Shown piece by piece: positions 10,786 to 11,845 of a stretch of DNA of 11,845 nucleotides. Numbering within the stretch: the first letter of the stretch is position 1; each line of letters starts with the position of its first letter. The notes under the pieces were generated by a model. That model had not been told where the DNA came from. It saw nothing but the letters and a program-made list of their open reading frames with translations, and did not search any database. A program made the translations under genes and the position numbers. Origin of the DNA: Candidatus Bathyarchaeota archaeon (GTDB taxonomy: Archaea > Thermoproteota > Bathyarchaeia > Bathyarchaeales > Bathyarchaeaceae); assembly GCA_023136395.1 (NCBI GenBank), contig JAGLRI010000024.1, positions 1 through 11,845 of the forward strand, read 5' to 3'.

Positions 10786-11845
10786 TCACCACTCTGACGG
10801 AGGTCCAAATCTCCACTTACTATAGATGTAACTTAATATCCAGACAACTGCTATGACGAAGACAATTAAGCCTCCTAGTACCCCTGTACTCACGTTGCCT
10901 CCTAGTAACATGAAAAGTGTTAAGAAAATTATGAAATGCCCGTAGTAAACGAGGAGGGGTGAACGACCAAACGTTTTTAATGGGGTTAGTTTGATGCCTC
11001 GGGCTTCAAGAGCACGAAACATACCGAACATGAAGAGGCTGCTAAATATGGTGAATAGGATAGCATGAGGGTAAGTCCACATGGCTAAAACTATGTGTAA
11101 CATGCCTGACCCAAGAAGGGTTGGGATGACCATATACCCTATAGTAACTACACCGCCTAAAAGCAAAAGTATCTTTTTCACATCTCTTCCATCCAGTACC
11201 AACTTTCCGATGGCTGCGCCAATCAACATTGTGGGAAGAGACTTCAATATTGACCAACCCTCTATGATGAGGGGGTTCAAGAGAGAGACTTCGGGAAGAG
11301 ATGAAAACCTCGGGAGCAAAACATAGTATAGAACCAAGCCTACTGTTGGTGCTAACACTATTGATATAGCTACGAGTTTTTCCCATGAAAGTTTAAGGAT
11401 GAATGGAAAAGCTACGATGGCGGTCAAGCCGATACCTATGATTGGCCCACTAAATGTGGCTCCAGCAATGATTACAGGAAGCAGCGTTATCAAGTTAGGT
11501 AATTCCCCTCCCCCCAAAATGAACCACATTATGAGTTCAAATATTATGCCTACAATTGCGTAACCACCATATCTAAAGATAACATGACGACCTATAGCGG
11601 AAAAGCTCTGTCTTTCACGTCTTCTAGCTAAAGAAAGAGCGAGACTCATTCCAGATACAAAAAAGAAAATGATTAAGCCAGTACCAAGAGGCTTATCGAA
11701 CGAAACCACCGATAGTTCTAAACTTGTTCCACCAGTGGTCCCCCACTCCCCACCACTCCACAATAAACCAAAAAGTAACATATGTACTGGAATCATGGCA
11801 AGAATAGACATACCTCTCATGGCATCAAGAGATGATAAACGTTTC
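10786..11845 (-). CDS. Multi-pass membrane protein, DUF1624/HGSNAT-like acyltransferase (N-terminus outside window)
   Basis: The frame is open to the right edge, so the N-terminus is missing. Reading from the edge gives KRLSSLDAMRGMSILAMIPVH, the typical first-helix motif (R-x-SLD-x-RG-x-x-I-x-x-M-x-x-H) of the heparan-alpha-glucosaminide N-acetyltransferase-like family. The ATG at 11820 is therefore internal. About nine or ten hydrophobic helices follow, with RRRER and GRDVKK in likely cytoplasmic loops. Near the end, LKTFGRSPLLVYYGHFIIF matches the conserved C-terminal region of DUF1624/DUF418 proteins. HGSNAT moves an acetyl group from cytosolic acetyl-CoA across the membrane to a sugar amine. 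By analogy this protein may acylate a surface glycan or lipid; the substrate is unknown. Its TGA is embedded in the ribosome binding site of the acyl-CoA synthetase gene, which points to a joint role. Confidence 0.8.
   Translation of the reverse strand, partial: KRLSSLDAMRGMSILAMIPVHMLLFGLLWSGGEWGTTGGTSLELSVVSFDKPLGTGLIIFFFVSGMSLALSLARRRERQSFSAIGRHVIFRYGGYAIVGIIFELIMWFILGGGELPNLITLLPVIIAGATFSGPIIGIGLTAIVAFPFILKLSWEKLVAISIVLAPTVGLVLYYVLLPRFSSLPEVSLLNPLIIEGWSILKSLPTMLIGAAIGKLVLDGRDVKKILLLLGGVVTIGYMVIPTLLGSGMLHIVLAMWTYPHAILFTIFSSLFMFGMFRALEARGIKLTPLKTFGRSPLLVYYGHFIIFLTLFMLLGGNVSTGVLGGLIVFVIAVVWILSYIYSKWRFGPPSEW

Noticed and set aside
11042..11386. 114-codon minus and 81-codon plus open frames inside the membrane acyltransferase
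   Set aside because: Both are shadows of a membrane protein reading frame with clear helices and family motifs.
1..11845. tRNA, rRNA, CRISPR array, insertion sequence or attachment site
   Set aside because: No cloverleaf, rRNA motif, regularly spaced repeat series, transposase or terminal inverted repeat could be seen. The palindromes at 6858 and 6897 are only two copies and have no spacer array.

Overview
The window looks archaeal. It encodes the gamma subunit of archaeal translation initiation factor 2, the short archaeal form of S-adenosylhomocysteine hydrolase, an FCF1-like PIN nuclease and an HdrA-type heterodisulfide reductase subunit. Shine-Dalgarno sites are of the GGTG/GGAGG type and TATA/BRE-like promoters precede several genes. 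The mix of HdrA, archaeal informational genes and fatty-acyl-CoA/amidohydrolase metabolism fits an uncultivated anaerobic archaeon, perhaps a Bathyarchaeia-type lineage. That placement is inference; no rRNA gene is present to test it.

Layout. Positions 1-826 (+) hold the C-terminal end of an HdrA whose fused MvhD-like domain has lost its cluster cysteines. Then come adenosylhomocysteinase (934-2190, +), a two-helix membrane protein (2294-2635, +), a sugar nucleotidyltransferase (2688-3440, +), a 64-residue membrane protein (3574-3768, +) and a RimI-type N-acetyltransferase with a TTG start (3867-4364, +). A minus-strand cluster follows: aIF2-gamma (6738 down to 5460), an OsmC-like protein (5388-4996) and a PIN nuclease (4860-4465). 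A divergent AT-rich region with two identical 16-bp palindromes (6841-6920) separates aIF2-gamma from a plus-strand zinc protein (6992-7255). A cupin and an amidohydrolase overlap by four bases (7405-8912, +). The window ends with a minus-strand pair, a DUF1624/HGSNAT-like membrane acyltransferase (cut by the right edge) feeding by translational coupling into an acyl-CoA synthetase (10781-9087).

Main discovery. The aIF2-gamma gene is interrupted inside its P-loop codons by a 28-nt insertion (6662 down to 6635) carrying an in-frame stop. The insertion and its flanks fold into a bulge-helix-bulge, the substrate of the archaeal tRNA splicing endonuclease: a 4-bp AUGG/CCAU central helix, 3-nt bulges AAA and ACA, an inner 8-pair hairpin with one mismatch and an outer exon-exon helix. 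Cutting each bulge after its second base, as the enzyme does, restores the reading frame and the GHVDHGKTT motif exactly. This is very probably a protein-coding archaeal intron in an essential translation factor. A conventional gene caller would start the gene downstream of the P-loop and miss it. The spliced gene also lacks ATG, GTG or TTG at its apparent start and seems to use CTG or ATA.
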